Shown here: piece by piece, positions 23,150-34,669 of the stretch
Layout of the letters: every line of letters starts with the position of its first letter
How positions within the stretch are numbered: position 1 is the first letter of the stretch
Assembly (NCBI GenBank): GCA_035578155.1
Contig: JAPWDM010000001.1
Coordinates: 160,243,498-160,307,497, forward strand
Direction of reading: 5' to 3'
Source: Brachynemurus nebulosus
Taxonomy: Eukaryota; Arthropoda; Insecta; Neuroptera; Myrmeleontidae
Length of the DNA: 64,000 bases
Notes under the pieces: model-generated
The model's input: the letters and a program-made list of their open reading frames with translations, nothing else
What the model was told of the DNA's origin: nothing
The model's database searches: none
Position numbers and translations under genes: made by a program

Positions 23150-24045
23150 CCTAATTTGAAAGTTGGATCCGTTCTTGATTGCGTAATTTATATAATATAT
23201 AAAGGCAGTAATTTTCTTTTCTTAATCAAAAATTCTTTTCTTGCCCATTTTGTTGTTGCAGTGGCATGGAATAGAGAACTGCAAGCCTAATACACAAGAT
23301 TTTAAAAAGGTTAATTTAAACAGCAAAAAAATCACATTCATATCTGTTTTTGAAATTTTGGCACTTAATACCTGCATATAACTATTATATCTTTCTTGTA
23401 ATGTCCAAAATGTTTATTTCATATGATATGTTTGCATTCACGTTTACTGACAACGTCAAATTTGAAATGGGTTTTGTGTTAAAATAACTAAAATTTCCAA
23501 ATTGCATTTAACTCAAAACATACATATACACATAGACAATCAGCACTTTTTTTGATAAAAGCATTATATTGGTCCAACAATAAACGACTTAAAATTAGCA
23601 ATAATTTCTTTTCGTATTATTTAACCAAATTTAATACAAAGGAATGTCAGAGAAATGATAAGAGTAATGTGACAAATAAATAAGCTAATGGAGTAAGGCG
23701 CTTTAAATTATGGAATCTTTAGATAGGAAGACAGAAATTAAAAAAGAAATATTACTTTTATAATATGTCTGAGTGTATGATAAATCCTTTTAATATTTCT
23801 CTTTTAATGTTGTAAATGTTTACTGGCTTCATTAGGATTTTGTGGCAATATTTTTGGTATTAATAATTTATTCATATGCTAGCCGTATATACTCACCCGA
23901 TGGGATTTATCATCGGCAACATGTCAGGATGTCAGTCAATGTTAAAGATTTAATAAATATTATTTATTTTAATAGTATAGTAACATATTTTTGTATATCT
24001 CTAACTTCAAAAGTGACGAATTTCCAATTTTCATTCCTTATTTAC
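23150..24045. other. Unassigned AT-rich DNA
   Basis: No gene is supported. A shorter, more decayed tail-like sequence (CGGCAACATGTCAGGATGTC, then AGATTTAATAAAT) near 23915-23960 resembles the RTE-like tail just downstream. Confidence 0.45.
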
Positions 24046-24200
24046 TCACTTAGGGGACGAAATTTAAAAAATCCTTTCTTGTGCTCACTTGCGTTACGTG
24101 AGGAACTCCTGTGCAAAATTTCATTCTTCTAAACTCAACGGTTTAGACTGTGCGTTGTCTGTCAATCAGTCAGTCAGTGTTAGAGATTTATTAAATAGAT
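24046..24200 (+). mobile_element. 3' end of an RTE-type non-LTR retrotransposon, relic
   Basis: The ordered blocks TTAGGGGACGAAATTT, AATCCTTTCTTG, GAACTCCTGTGCAAAATTTC, GTTTAGACTGTGCGTTG and TCAGTCAGTCAGTG match the style of insect RTE 3' tails I know. No ORF remains. The frame at 23842-24132 merely overlaps it. Confidence 0.45.
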
Positions 24201-24494
24201 TTTGATTTTATTTATATTTTAGTTGATAATAGATTACATCAGTAATGCCATATCAATTAATAGAGGCCGACAAACCAGTTAGTTAATATGTGGTATGTCA
24301 AATATTGCGGGTAAACTGAATAATAAAATACTAGAAAAGGAGTCAATCATAGTATTCAAAATTCACGTATTTTTGACCGATCCCTCTTTCTTTGTCAAGC
24401 TGTATCATACTTTTTTTTTCAAATCTCTACTTAATAATCCCTACTTAATAACAAAATCTGGATCTCGCCTACTCAAATGAGTGACTGTTAGTTA

Positions 24495-24522
24495 GTTACG
24501 TGGTCTTGAAAAACCACGTAAC
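24495..24522. repeat. Short hairpin
   Basis: GTTACGTGGT and ACCACGTAAC pair perfectly around the loop CTTGAAAA. Function unknown. Confidence 0.75.
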
Positions 24523-25653
24523 TTATGCATTCACTCATAAGTCTTCATAAGTGATCATTAATTTCCTATACACATCGGTGGCGCTTTCCACTAAAAAAAG
24601 TTAGGCAGTGAGATATTTTTCATTCAAACGTACATTATCAGTGCACCACTAAATCGTTGTAGTATATTTGCTCTTGAATTATTTTTAGTTAAAAAAATTA
24701 CCCATCGTTTTTGAACGGATTTTGGTGGCAGCACGTGATGGTAAGATATATCTCATTAAAATCCATACATACCAGCATACCTAAATCGATATTATACCGA
24801 CACAATTAGACCTACATACCGACGCAACGAGATGGCACTATATGTATACAATATAGATACCTGTATTATATCAGTCTATTTTTGTGTCGTTATTTAATGG
24901 TTTTCTACGGTAGACGGCAATACTACCATCTGTATACTATTTTGACATAATTGAATGCAGTACCCTCGTATCTCACAAAATTAGACAATTCTCTGTTACT
25001 TTAAAAGTTTTCATAATTACAGTGGAAGTAATACTTATGAATGAATAAATTAATTCAATAATTCAATAAAAAAATTAATAAAATTAGAATTAGAATTTTT
25101 ATTTTGTTTTAAGCATCCGCTTATACAAGAGAGTTTGGTTACAATTATCTTTCTTTTTTTATAAATTGGTACTATAATAATAATAATAATAATAAATTCG
25201 CCAAGTGCGTGCCGGACACGCATTATCAAAGTTACGTGGTCAACAGCTAATCTTTTAAAATTTTTAGGATCAAATGTAGGGAATTTAATAGTACGTATCG
25301 ACGGCTTACTGCTAGAATCACCTATGTCGATTTTTCACTGTTTTGAGATCATTAGATATAAATGTTTAGAATCACCTTATACTGATCATAGGCTAATAAA
25401 AATCTCATTTTCTTTTATTTATCAGAATGAAAGTTATTTAACAATAACAAAAGCTCATATCTTCAAATTTCAAATTATGTCATAATTTAATGGTACGTTA
25501 CTATACGAGGGTCGACACAGAAGTGCTCAGTCGTTTAGTCGAATTTTTCACAGAAAAAATTAGAACAGTCTATACGATAAGAACGGGACGAGGCGAGAGT
25601 AGGGGCGCTATCCGTTTTCGGACCCGTAGAACAGGATTCTGAAGAAAAAATAT

Positions 25654-25654
<1 letters not shown>

Positions 25655-25715
<61 letters not shown>
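25655..25715. repeat. (TA)n microsatellite, first tract
   Basis: About 60 bp of alternating TA lie in the interior of the TIR element. Confidence 0.95.
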
Positions 25716-25898
<183 letters not shown>

Positions 25899-26374
25899 CT
25901 CCCTTATGAACGAACTGAGCTGAAATTTGGTAAGTGGGGCTGACAAAATGTGGCAACAGTACTATAAAAGTAGGGTCAAATTTTGGATCCGACCTAACCT
26001 TTAAAGGGGTGGTGGGGTGCAACTAAGCAATAAAACTTTTCCGAACCGGTTGAAAATAATGTTTCGGTCAATTATCTCAAAACAGTGAAAAATCGACATA
26101 CGTGGTTCTAGTAGTAATCCGTCGATACGTACTATTAAATTTCCTACCTTTGATTCTAAAAATTGTGAAAAATTAGCTACTGACCACGTAACTGTGATAA
26201 TGCGTGTCCGGTACGCACTTGGCGATTTTCTTAATTGTTAGTAACATGTAAAAGTTATGTTAAAGAATAGAAAATCAATACAGTAATAATAGACGCAACG
26301 GAAAAGTTCTTCATAACGCAACTAACAATAAGAGGAATATAAGCTATAGTTTTTAAAATAATAAGTATTCTTTC

Positions 26375-26743
26375 GATCAGAAATGGCAACGTGAGTGGAA
26401 CAACCTCACGGCGAAGCTCAAACAGGTGAAACCTGAGGTCCGAAAAACTCCGGCACCTGTAAATCTGAGCCGGCGAGAGAGTGTGGCCCTGACGCGTTTA
26501 CGCTTGGGCCACACGGCGTTAACACATCGTCATCTTCTCGCCGGTGAGGATCAGCCAAGGTGCGCCGCCTGCGGGACGGCGCTGACCGTGAGGCATATAG
26601 TTGAGGAATGTGTAACCTTTGAGCCATTGCGCCAGAGGTTGCAGCTCCCCAATAATGTAGCCGAAGCGTTATCTTATGATACTGTCTCTGAAAGAAAGAT
26701 GATTGAATTTCTCAGAAATTCCCATCTTCTTCAGAGACTGTAG
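26375..26743 (+). pseudogene. C-terminus of a non-LTR retrotransposon ORF2, 5'-truncated
   Basis: The open frame of 122 residues begins at the truncation point (DQKWQREWNN) and has no start of its own. It reads LTRLRLGHTALTHRHLL followed by a Cys-Cys-His-Cys motif (CAACGTALTVRHIVEEC). This is the region just after RNase H in I-like and related non-LTR ORF2 proteins, where the zinc-knuckle-like motif is thought to help bind nucleic acid. Endonuclease, reverse transcriptase and RNase H domains are missing, so it cannot act alone. The frame is intact to its stop, in keeping with a young insertion. The exact clade (I, Nimb, Loa) needs a tree. Confidence 0.88.
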
Positions 26744-27543
26744 GGGCTTTACATCTCTGAATTTTATTCAAGTCGTCTCTTGACTCTCCCCCGACAGTTA
26801 TATTTTTATTTACAGTGTCGTTTTTTAATTTATATGTTTTTCGAAATTTCTTGTGTTGTCTTATTTATTACCTATACCCTGTTCCAGCTGGTCTGGCAGG
26901 GTACTTTTAGTATTGTCGTTATGCCACTAAGGGCCTTTTACACCCTTAGTGGTACTGTTGTTATTTATACCTGTTGTTTGTTTTTGTTATTGTTTTTTAT
27001 CGATGTACCACCGAAGGCCTTTTACACCCGAGGTGGTACATCACTTGTTTTTATTTATCTGTGATATTTTGTTATGCCGCTGTGGGCCTGTTGTTATGGC
27101 TCCACAGCGGTATTGTTTTAACTCCTTATTGCGTCGCTGGTCGGCCTGTGGCCTCCCAGCGACGTAATAAGTTTTATCTGTGATCTATTGTGATAATTGT
27201 CTGTGATATTTGTGTATTTCTAGTCAGGTTCCTCCACTCCGAGGCCTTTACACCTCGGAGGGAGTCGCAGCGATGGTCTTCAGGCCTTGGTGACCGGACG
27301 CTATGTCTAGTACTTATCGTACCGTCACCAAGGACTGTCCGCTCTTTTTAAGCCCTGGGATGGCAGGGCCCATCGATGGATTTTATTATTTGTATGTTTG
27401 TCCGTTGTCTAGTGCATTTATGTGTTCCTGTCTTTACGTGTTGTTTTTATTTTTACTGTTTGGCGGCGCATGCCCTTAGTAGGCGATGCCGCCGGGTGCT
27501 GCTGACCGCGCCATCCACCGGCAGCAGTACCCCAATTTTAACT
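26744..27543 (+). other. 3' UTR built of serial hairpins
   Basis: At least seven stem-loops follow one another. Stems include CCACTAAGGG/CCCTTAGTGG (26923-26952), GATGTACCACC/GGTGGTACATC (27002-27042), CCGCTGTGG/CCACAGCGG (27077-27110), CGTCGCTGG/CCAGCGACG (27132-27164), CTCCGAGG/CCTCGGAG (27237-27260), CCTTGGTGAC/GTCACCAAGG (27285-27333) and a GGCGGC/GCCGCC pair (27462-27493). Loops often carry GGCCTTTTACACC or GGCCTGTGGCC. In non-LTR elements the 3' UTR is what the reverse transcriptase recognises. The frames at 26780-27558 are not genes. Confidence 0.8.
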
Positions 27544-27889
27544 AAAAAAAAAAAATAAGTATTCTTTTAATCATTCAACTTTTATTATTTGACGATTGAA
27601 TTAGACATTGATACGGAAATCGCTTTTGCAGAGAAACTAAATTAAGTTAGTTAAGGTATAATTTTGTAAAAAAATATACACTGAAAATTCTTTTTTAAAT
27701 AATGATATTTCAAATACTTTTGCAGCTAATTTTTTTTAATGGTGTTTTATATTTTACTTTGGGCAAAGAAAAGTGTAAAATCCATTCCTTTATGTATTTA
27801 ACTGTACTAAGCATAAAAAACACTCTTAATTATATTTAATTCACTCCTATCCTAATTAGAAAATTTTAAATTTGGGGGACAGGTCTACC

Positions 27890-28575
27890 CACACTGTCAA
27901 CTTCCCATTGGGTGTCCTTAAAGACTAGAGACTACTGTACATAAATAATTCTTTTTTCATTTTAGGCTCCCCTTCCCTCCCCGATAGAGGCTTTGCCCCT
28001 TGCACCATACTGGGAGCTTCGCCTTCTGTACCTAAGAGTGGGGGCTCCACCCTTATCAAACAAATGATAACATCATTTGTTCTCAAGATATGCGAGACAA
28101 AATATAATTCAAAAAAAGATTTATATTTCGTAGTTTATTTTTATTTTTTTTTAAATTTATAATAAAATACTTGCGTTTTAAACATCAAGGAAGGTTCTTT
28201 GGCCATTATATAATAATGTTATGGTAAAAAATCCATATAATCTATGTTATCTTAATAAAGTTAATTCCGTTTTTTTTAAACAAAAAACAAACCGCTAATC
28301 CGAATTTGCTGAAAACTTGATCCGGTTATCCTTCATTTTTTGATTACGCATCTAATGAAATTTGTCCGGAGTTGATATCATTATTTGTTCTCGGGACGAA
28401 AAAAAATTCACGAACGAACGAACGAACTAACGGACGCACACACAGACATCACGCTAAAAACGATGGATTCGGATTCTAGTGAACTTGAAGAGTGGAGATA
28501 TGTCAAAATTAGCGATTTGTAATATCGGACCCATTACAATAACTTCCAATGGGAAGTTAATTATATATTCCTTTT
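27890..28575. repeat. Composite dispersed repeat region
   Basis: Near-symmetric ends AACTTCCCATTGGGTG (27899) and AACTTCCAATGGGAAGTT (28540-28560) bracket a stretch with two zones. The first is 27961-28060, with a repeated GGGGCTTCGCC-like motif. The second is 28370-28550, with GAACGAACGAAC, GACGCACACACAGACATCAC and ACGATGGATTCGGATTCTAG, a combination common in insect dispersed repeats. No coding region is left. Confidence 0.5.
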
Positions 28576-29570
28576 TACATCTATTTTTTACTTAAGTTTT
28601 GTTTATGCATGATTATAATTTACACATTTTGAAAGGAGTGTTTAAAATATTTATCTATCGAATCATCTAACAATTTTATTTACTTTGAATCAGCCGTATA
28701 ATCGAACATCAAATCGTTAATCGATCGACCAGAATGTGAATTAATTTTTCCATAAAAAAGCTGGTTTTTATAAATAGGAATTTTGTGAAAAGACCCTATT
28801 TCACGAAATTTCTATGTATAATTTATTGTACGACAGACACATCCTAAGCTGCTGCATTATGTGCAGGCACGATCGACTGTCAACAGTTATCGGGATCTGT
28901 CAAATGGCGGTATGACATCTGGTGTTGAAAAATCAGACTATTCTTAAAGTTCATCGGCTGAAACGTCATTTATGAGCTGAATTTTGTAGATCTGAAAATG
29001 CATACAATTGATTTGATTTTTCCATTCATTTGCAGTTCTCCAGTTATTTTATAACGTTTGCTATTTAAATTTGACGTCTGTATACTCTAAGTTGTAATAT
29101 TCATTAACTCATTCACCCATTTTTTTCATATTTTTACCACATTTTAACTGTTTTACAGATGTAAAATTTCCTCTCCTTCAACAAAATCCTTTTGCTTCGG
29201 ACTTGTGTCAACCCGTTCTAATAGAAACTGTTCTAATATTTATCATGTTTTCTTAATATAACACTAATTACTATATATAAAACTAGTTTAATGCACTTTT
29301 TCGTCAGCCATTTTTCTTAAGCTCCACCTATTTGACAAATCCCAATACAACAGTTAAAAATCATATGGGCTAGCGTACTCTGATCCTAAAAATTTGATCT
29401 CATGTTAAAATTAATGTTCTTACTTTTTTGAATCAGAGTGTATTTATACATTTTTATGACAAACTCTAAGAAACATATATTTACTATAGTTTGCCCCGTA
29501 AAATTGCAACAATTCTAGTTACAAGAGATTACCGTATAGGCATGCTCAACATCGTTTTAGCCGTTTTTAA
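28576..29570. other. Unassigned AT-rich DNA
   Basis: No supported gene or repeat. A direct Tc1-like or RTE-like match was not found. Confidence 0.5.
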
Positions 29571-29576
29571 AATTAT

Positions 29577-29640
29577 AAAAAATTCGTCAAGTGCGTGTTT
29601 GACACGCACTAAGTAATGTTCCTCACAATCAGTGGTCATA
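29577..29640 (+). mobile_element. Solo left end related to the 25194-26228 element
   Basis: AAAATTCGTCAAGTGCGTG then GACACGCACT resembles the TIR start AAATTCGCCAAGTGCGTGCC and is followed by AGTGGTCA. No complementary right end was found downstream, so it is a truncated copy or the other end has decayed. Confidence 0.55.
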
Positions 29641-29840
29641 ACTAAAACTTCTTAACCCTAGAATCATACGTACACGTCAAAACGACGTACGAACTTCTCT
29701 ACCTGCTCCAATACTACGACTTGTTGTTACTTGTTTGCTGTAAGATTTCTGTTATCTAACTTATTTGTTATTATAACACACCACATATATTTATTTTGTT
29801 TATAGTCATTGTCGTTCTGTTTGTATTGAAATAGTGTCCG

Positions 29841-30572
29841 TCAAAAGGACGTCGATTTCGTTTCATTTACTCGAATACGCCATTTATGTAACCATTCCTG
29901 TATTCGACGCAAGCTAGATTGTAACTTTTGTGATGCAACATTTGGATCTTCATCAGTAGCTAGGATAGCAGTATCATCAGCAAATGTTGCAGTAGTATTT
30001 TCTTCATCAACCGGCAGATCTGCAGTACATATAAGATAAAGAATAGGCCCTAGAACACTACCTTGTGGTACACCGGAACGGACTGGAAACATTTCTGATA
30101 TTTCACTCTGAAACTTTACATGAAAGTAACGATCTGACAAATAAGATTTCAGTATTAAGTAGAATGATTCAGGAATATTTTTCCTTAATTTATACAATAA
30201 GCCAGTATGCCACACTTTGTCAAATGCTTGACTCACGTCGAGAAAAGCTGCTGTACAATATTTTTTTTCTTGAAAAGAGCGGTTGATCGTATTGACTACA
30301 CGATGAACTTGTTCGACGGTTGAATGTTTTGCGCGAAAACCAAACTGATGATCTGGAATAATTTTAAGGTCATCGAGGACTCGATGCAGTCTTCTGAGAA
30401 ATAACTTTTCGAACATTTTGGATAAAACGGGGAGTAAACTGATTGGTCTGTACGACGTCACCTCATTTACTGGCTTCCCCGGCTTTTGTATTAAGATGAT
30501 TTGAGCTAATTTCCAAACAGCAGGGAAATATTTTAGCCTTAAAATGGCATTAAAAATTAACATTAATGACAT
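29841..30572 (-). pseudogene. Jockey-type non-LTR reverse transcriptase fragment
   Basis: A 243-residue minus-strand frame covers the reverse transcriptase core. Visible in order are SYRPISLLP (40-48), QFGFRAKHST (76-85), the first catalytic Asp in AFLDVSQAFDKVWH (109-122), SGVPQGSVLGP (166-176) and the FADD active site (197-200), then the thumb start. Endonuclease and N-terminus are missing upstream and the frame dies right after KWRIRVNETKS, so both ends are lost. Unlike a simple 5' truncation, the 3' end is gone too. A short duplication, TGTCATTAATGTTAA, lies at the 5' junction (30566-30595). The core itself has no stop, so decay is modest. It is a fragment of the same family as 43940-44455. 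Confidence 0.9.
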
Positions 30573-30619
30573 TTGTGACAGTTAACATTAATGACAGTTA
30601 AAACCGTTAAAATATATTT

Positions 30620-30840
30620 CTCGTAGTTATATGTACGATATGTACCAGCGGTACCAGCCGAGATAAATACAAATCGATTGTAGATCGTATATGTACATCA
30701 TGGAAAAGTAGGCTTGTACATATTATCCATATTATTATTGATTAGTATGTACGGCAGTATGTACAATATGTACGAAATGTACCGTATGTACATTATTCTG
30801 TGGTATGTACATTGTATATGTATACATGAGTATATGTATG
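30620..30840 (+). repeat. Degenerate array of ATGTAC motifs
   Basis: About eleven TGTAC occurrences, mostly as (T)ATGTAC(A/G), lie within about 200 bp (for example 30628, 30640, 30690, 30748, 30759, 30769, 30778, 30787, 30804). Spacing is 9-12 bp in the dense part. GTAC is self-complementary, so the array reads alike on both strands. Confidence 0.7.
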
Positions 30841-31142
30841 GCTAGCTAGAAAAACAAAATCGAACAGATCGGATCGAACATAACGTTTTTTTTTCTTTGT
30901 TTTCTTGTTTTGAGTTGCAAACGCTAGTACTATAGCTAAACACGCTTCTTCCATAATAATAACAATTCCAAAATTTCCATAATAATAAAAATTCCAAAAA
31001 ATTAAATTTGACAGTTTGTTTTAAAATACAGAAGAAAATAATGATAGTGTACGGTATCATAAAAATACTGAAGTAATAAAAATAATGATTCATTATTTTT
31101 ATCAGTAAATACTGACAGTATTACTGATCGTGTAAAGGCAGC

Positions 31143-31746
31143 CTAAGACGTTTTGTGACGGTTTTTTTTCCAGAAAATTGATTACCTAGTTAAGTTATAA
31201 CAATTTTTCTAGGTTTTTTTTCGTTATTTTATGATCTTGACAGTAAAGTCTGATCCCAGTATGCTTATATAATTTACTGAAATAAATCAATGTTTTTAAG
31301 TGCATGTACTTACCGGATTTTTTTTTGAAAAATATAATAGTTTGTAAAAAGAATTTGGCTAATTATTATTTCAATATCTTAAATATATGATTTACATTAT
31401 AACATATATATTATAATAAAACGAAGACCTTTTTATTCATTTTTATATATTTTTTAGATCATAAAATATTTTTATTTATTTATTAAAAAATGAAATAGTA
31501 TTTCGATTTATTACATGTTCATGAACACAATATACAGTAAATAAACATAAGACGAATGACACTATGTTACAGTAATTTCCCGCTAAAGCATGCAAATTTC
31601 CCGATAAAATATTCATTAATTTAAATGTATTCTCCCAGATGGCGGTAATTGTGACAGTCTTGTCATAACTATATCGGTCACAAAACCGTTTTGTGACGGT
31701 CAAAAGTGGGTAAAATTACTCGTCACGAGACCAGTGCACATCTCTA
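31143..31746. mobile_element. hAT-like element remnant ending GCACATCTCTA
   Basis: The right end CCAGTGCACATCTCTA (31731-31746) has the same last 11 bases as the intact hAT MITE at 13352-14257. CACAAAACCGTTTTGTGACGG (split around 31678-31698) and GTTTTGTGACGGT at 31149 look like subterminal repeats on both sides, but a left TAGAGATGTGC end is not visible. It is probably left-truncated. Frames at 31476-31703 read through it. Confidence 0.55.
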
Positions 31747-32210
31747 AATATGGCCCTATTTTTGATAGGATTCTATATGTATATAATTTTTTCTATGAAT
31801 TATGTGGACTGGTCGGCAAGTATGTAATTATCACAAATACGTAAAGATGGCTCTCTGTGTATTAAAATAAGTTATTAGACAAAGATAACAATTTTTAGAA
31901 TCTGTTCCATTATTAATAATTTTAAGAAAAAATAGCGAAAGAAAGAGATAAATATATACACGCTTCTATAAAATAGAAATAGAAAGAGAAATTTTTTTTT
32001 TATTGCAATTTTGTGTACAATCAAGTAAACTTGATTGTGCATTGGCCACCAAACCATAGAATTCACAGGTACATGAAATACATACAATACATAGTCCTCT
32101 TGCGTATATTCAATATATGAATGTAAAACTCTATTATTATTTACCATTTGTTCTCTGATTTATTCTCTGATTTACCACTTCTCTCAAATTTTCGGTTACT
32201 CACCAATCTT

Positions 32211-32249
32211 ATAATGTTCCGAACTTACACGAAGGTAGTTCGGAACATA
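32211..32249. repeat. Short hairpin
   Basis: ATGTTCCGAAC and GTTCGGAACAT pair perfectly around a loop of about 13 bases. No flanking element was defined. Confidence 0.7.
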
Positions 32250-33170
32250 AAAACACAAAGTGTGATGTTTCCTAAATTAAAAAAAAAGAAAAATACCTCT
32301 GTCGCAGCATCTGCATAACATACCGAATTTCCTCCTATTAACTTATTTTAGTTCAAAAAATAATTTTTCAAAAGACTACAAGACATACTTAATAATTAAA
32401 AACAGTGAGATTCTACGTCCGTTTTTCAGACTTTTGTCTAATAGAGACGCCACTTAGAATTTGTTTTTGATCTACAAAAACATCAGTCTACAGAATTCAG
32501 TTTATTACTTAGGAAAATGATTCAAATATAACTAACAATAAGTGTCTTAAATGAGTTTAAAAAATCAAAACGATACTGTTTATTAAATTGCGTAAGATCT
32601 GACACTGACTATTTAAAAGTGGTCAAATGGGAGTAAGCTAGTAAATGCAATGACAGGTATGTTGAATTTATAAGGATTTTCTTGTACTACAAAAACTTAA
32701 AAATATGGGAAGGCGTACTTTTTTTTCGTTAATTGTGTTTTACTTTTTTTACACAAAACTTTAAAAATACTTTGTTTTCTTAAAAAACGGTGGCAACTCT
32801 AGTCACAGATATACCTATGAAAAGTTGCTTTACTTACTGACTGTACACATATATATTTTTTGTACATATCAACATCTAAAAACATTTCAGTCCCTGGCAA
32901 AACTAAAACACTTTTTAAATTTTTTTTATTGTTAAAATCGAAATGTTCTTCTAAAGACGGTTAAAATTACCATATTTTACATTAAAATGTCAAACAATCA
33001 CTCCCTAATTAACTACCCTTAGACTTAATATTAGAAAATTGAGAAAAAACATATCAATTAGATTTTTTTACACATATTTTATTTGTTATGATTGAGTTAT
33101 AAAATTCAAAAGGATATTTTAAAAATGTGTATGTATGGCTTTCATTAAATAAATTTAAGTTTTTCAATAT
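32250..33170. other. Unassigned AT-rich DNA
   Basis: Nothing recognised; low-complexity and frequent homopolymer runs. Confidence 0.5.
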
Positions 33171-33171
33171 A

Positions 33172-33546
33172 CAGTAGACTCTCGTTAATTCAAACCTGCA
33201 ATAATTCGAAACTCTCTATAATTCAAAGGTATCACGAGTTCCCTACAAAATCTACATTTTGAACTAAAGCAATACATTTTTATACACTTGGTAATTCGAA
33301 CGAAAAAATCATTGCTACGTAACAAAACGACGCGTTAATTTGAACTCATCGGCGTCAAACACTCGACAATTCAAAGTTGCAGAGAGAAAGAGACAGAAGG
33401 ATTGTAAGTACATTTTGAGACAAATTCAAGTTCATTCATCACAAATGCTTAAAAAATTAAAATTGTTACCTGCGATAATTCGAACCTCTCTATAATTCGT
33501 AATATTTTAAGAGTCCCGCGAGTTTCGAATTAATGAGAGTCGACTG
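33172..33546. mobile_element. pogo/Tigger-like MITE
   Basis: The ends CAGTAGACTCTCGTTAATTC and the complement of the right end CAGTCGACTCTCATTAATTC form a 24-bp TIR with few mismatches. TA lies at both sides (33170-33171 and 33547-33548), matching the TA target of Tc1/mariner-pogo elements, and CAGT-start ends are typical of pogo/Tigger. ATAATTCGAA is repeated subterminally. At 375 bp with no ORF it is non-autonomous. Confidence 0.88.
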
Positions 33547-33548
33547 TA

Positions 33549-34320
33549 TTTTCCATTCAATTTAAAATAGTAGAATGTCCTGAGCGAATTAGACGAAGAT
33601 TTTCTTCTAAAACCAAATTTAATAATTAATTAAAGAAATAAAAAAATTGGTGGATCCCTTACCTTTCAAATACAATTTTTGTTGTATGTAAAAATTTTAT
33701 TATATTTTTTCAAAAAACTGTAAGTAAACTGTAAAATTTTCTTTACACATGTGTTAAAATATATAAGTGTTTACTTTAAAATTATTAATTTAACTCTTTT
33801 TAAATGATACACCTTAAATTTTTTTTAATTTTTCCAAAATAAATATAAATGTCTAAAATGATGTGTCAAAATTAATAAAAAATTTTTTCTGTTGTCAAAA
33901 AAAAAAAAAAAAAATTGAATGTGCAAATTTATTTACGAGTAAAATTCTGTGTTTACACATTCTAATCATAACATTATTCTCAGTCGGATAGAAAATTACG
34001 TAAAAATATTATTGTTTCAATATGGTTTAACGTAATTTTCATTCATTTGTACCACACTCTTAGTAATTTTATTACGGTGTAAACATAATATAAATTCTAA
34101 CCATATTACATAAAACAAATATTCTTAATAATTTTTCTATAAAAAATGGAATAGATATATTATAAAAACTTATACAACTGAGAGAAATAAAATATAGCTC
34201 AATCGTTAAATTGGATTAAAAAAATCATGACACGCCACTTATAAAGCCTTTTTTTCGAATGTAGCATCGCAAAACATGAGATAGAAAAAAAATACTATGA
34301 GTGCGAGTGTAATGAAAAAC
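33549..34320. other. Unassigned AT-rich DNA
   Basis: A run of about 18 A lies at 33898-33915. No gene or element is recognised. Confidence 0.5.
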
Positions 34321-34339
34321 GATTTCTTCCAACATTTTT

Positions 34340-34583
34340 TCTAATTTTTCTCAAAAAGTAAAGAACTTAGAGCAATGGTCCAAAAACATTTTTTACGCAT
34401 ATTGTCTTTTACTTTCTATTGGTGTAAAGAAATTTTTGAAAAATTGCCCAATTCTGGCAAAAAACTCGTTTTGTTGACAAAAAATGCCCGAAAAACCTAC
34501 TTTGGGCATCCGACGTGTCTGGTTAACGAACTCATCTGGGAAATCGAATTCGCACACATAAGCATTAAACGTTTCGTTCGAGA
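34340..34583 (+). repeat. Dispersed repeat ending in (TA)n, related to 51255-51511
   Basis: TTCTCAAAAAGTAAAGAACT, TTAGAGCAATGGTCCAAAA and TGGTGTAAAGAAATTTTT line up with TTCTCAAAAACTAGTCCACT, TTAGAACAATGATTCAAAAG and AGGTGTAAAAAAAATTA at 51269-51372. Both stretches run into a (TA)n tract. Frames at 34375-34782 are readings of this repeat. Confidence 0.55.

Positions 34584-34651
<68 letters not shown>
34584..34651. repeat. (TA)n microsatellite
   Basis: About 68 bp of alternating TA lie immediately upstream of the Tc3-like transposase start. Confidence 0.95.
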
Positions 34652-34655
<4 letters not shown>

Positions 34656-34669
34656 GCGTGTAAATTACG

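Larger units (their letters stand above)
26374..27555 (+). mobile_element. 5'-truncated I-like non-LTR retrotransposon with target site duplication
   Basis: ATAAGTATTCTTT occurs at 26361-26373 and again at 27555-27567, a 13-bp target duplication. The inserted sequence starts inside a coding region, has a 3' UTR of about 800 bp and ends in a poly(A) run (27544-27555). This is the signature of target-primed reverse transcription of a 5'-truncated transcript. The GC content is strikingly higher than the host DNA, implying a recent insertion from a differently composed element. Confidence 0.93.

Noticed and set aside
26780..27558. Several frames of 60-94 codons downstream of the I-like ORF
   Set aside because: They overlap in different frames and read through the serial hairpins of the retrotransposon 3' UTR.
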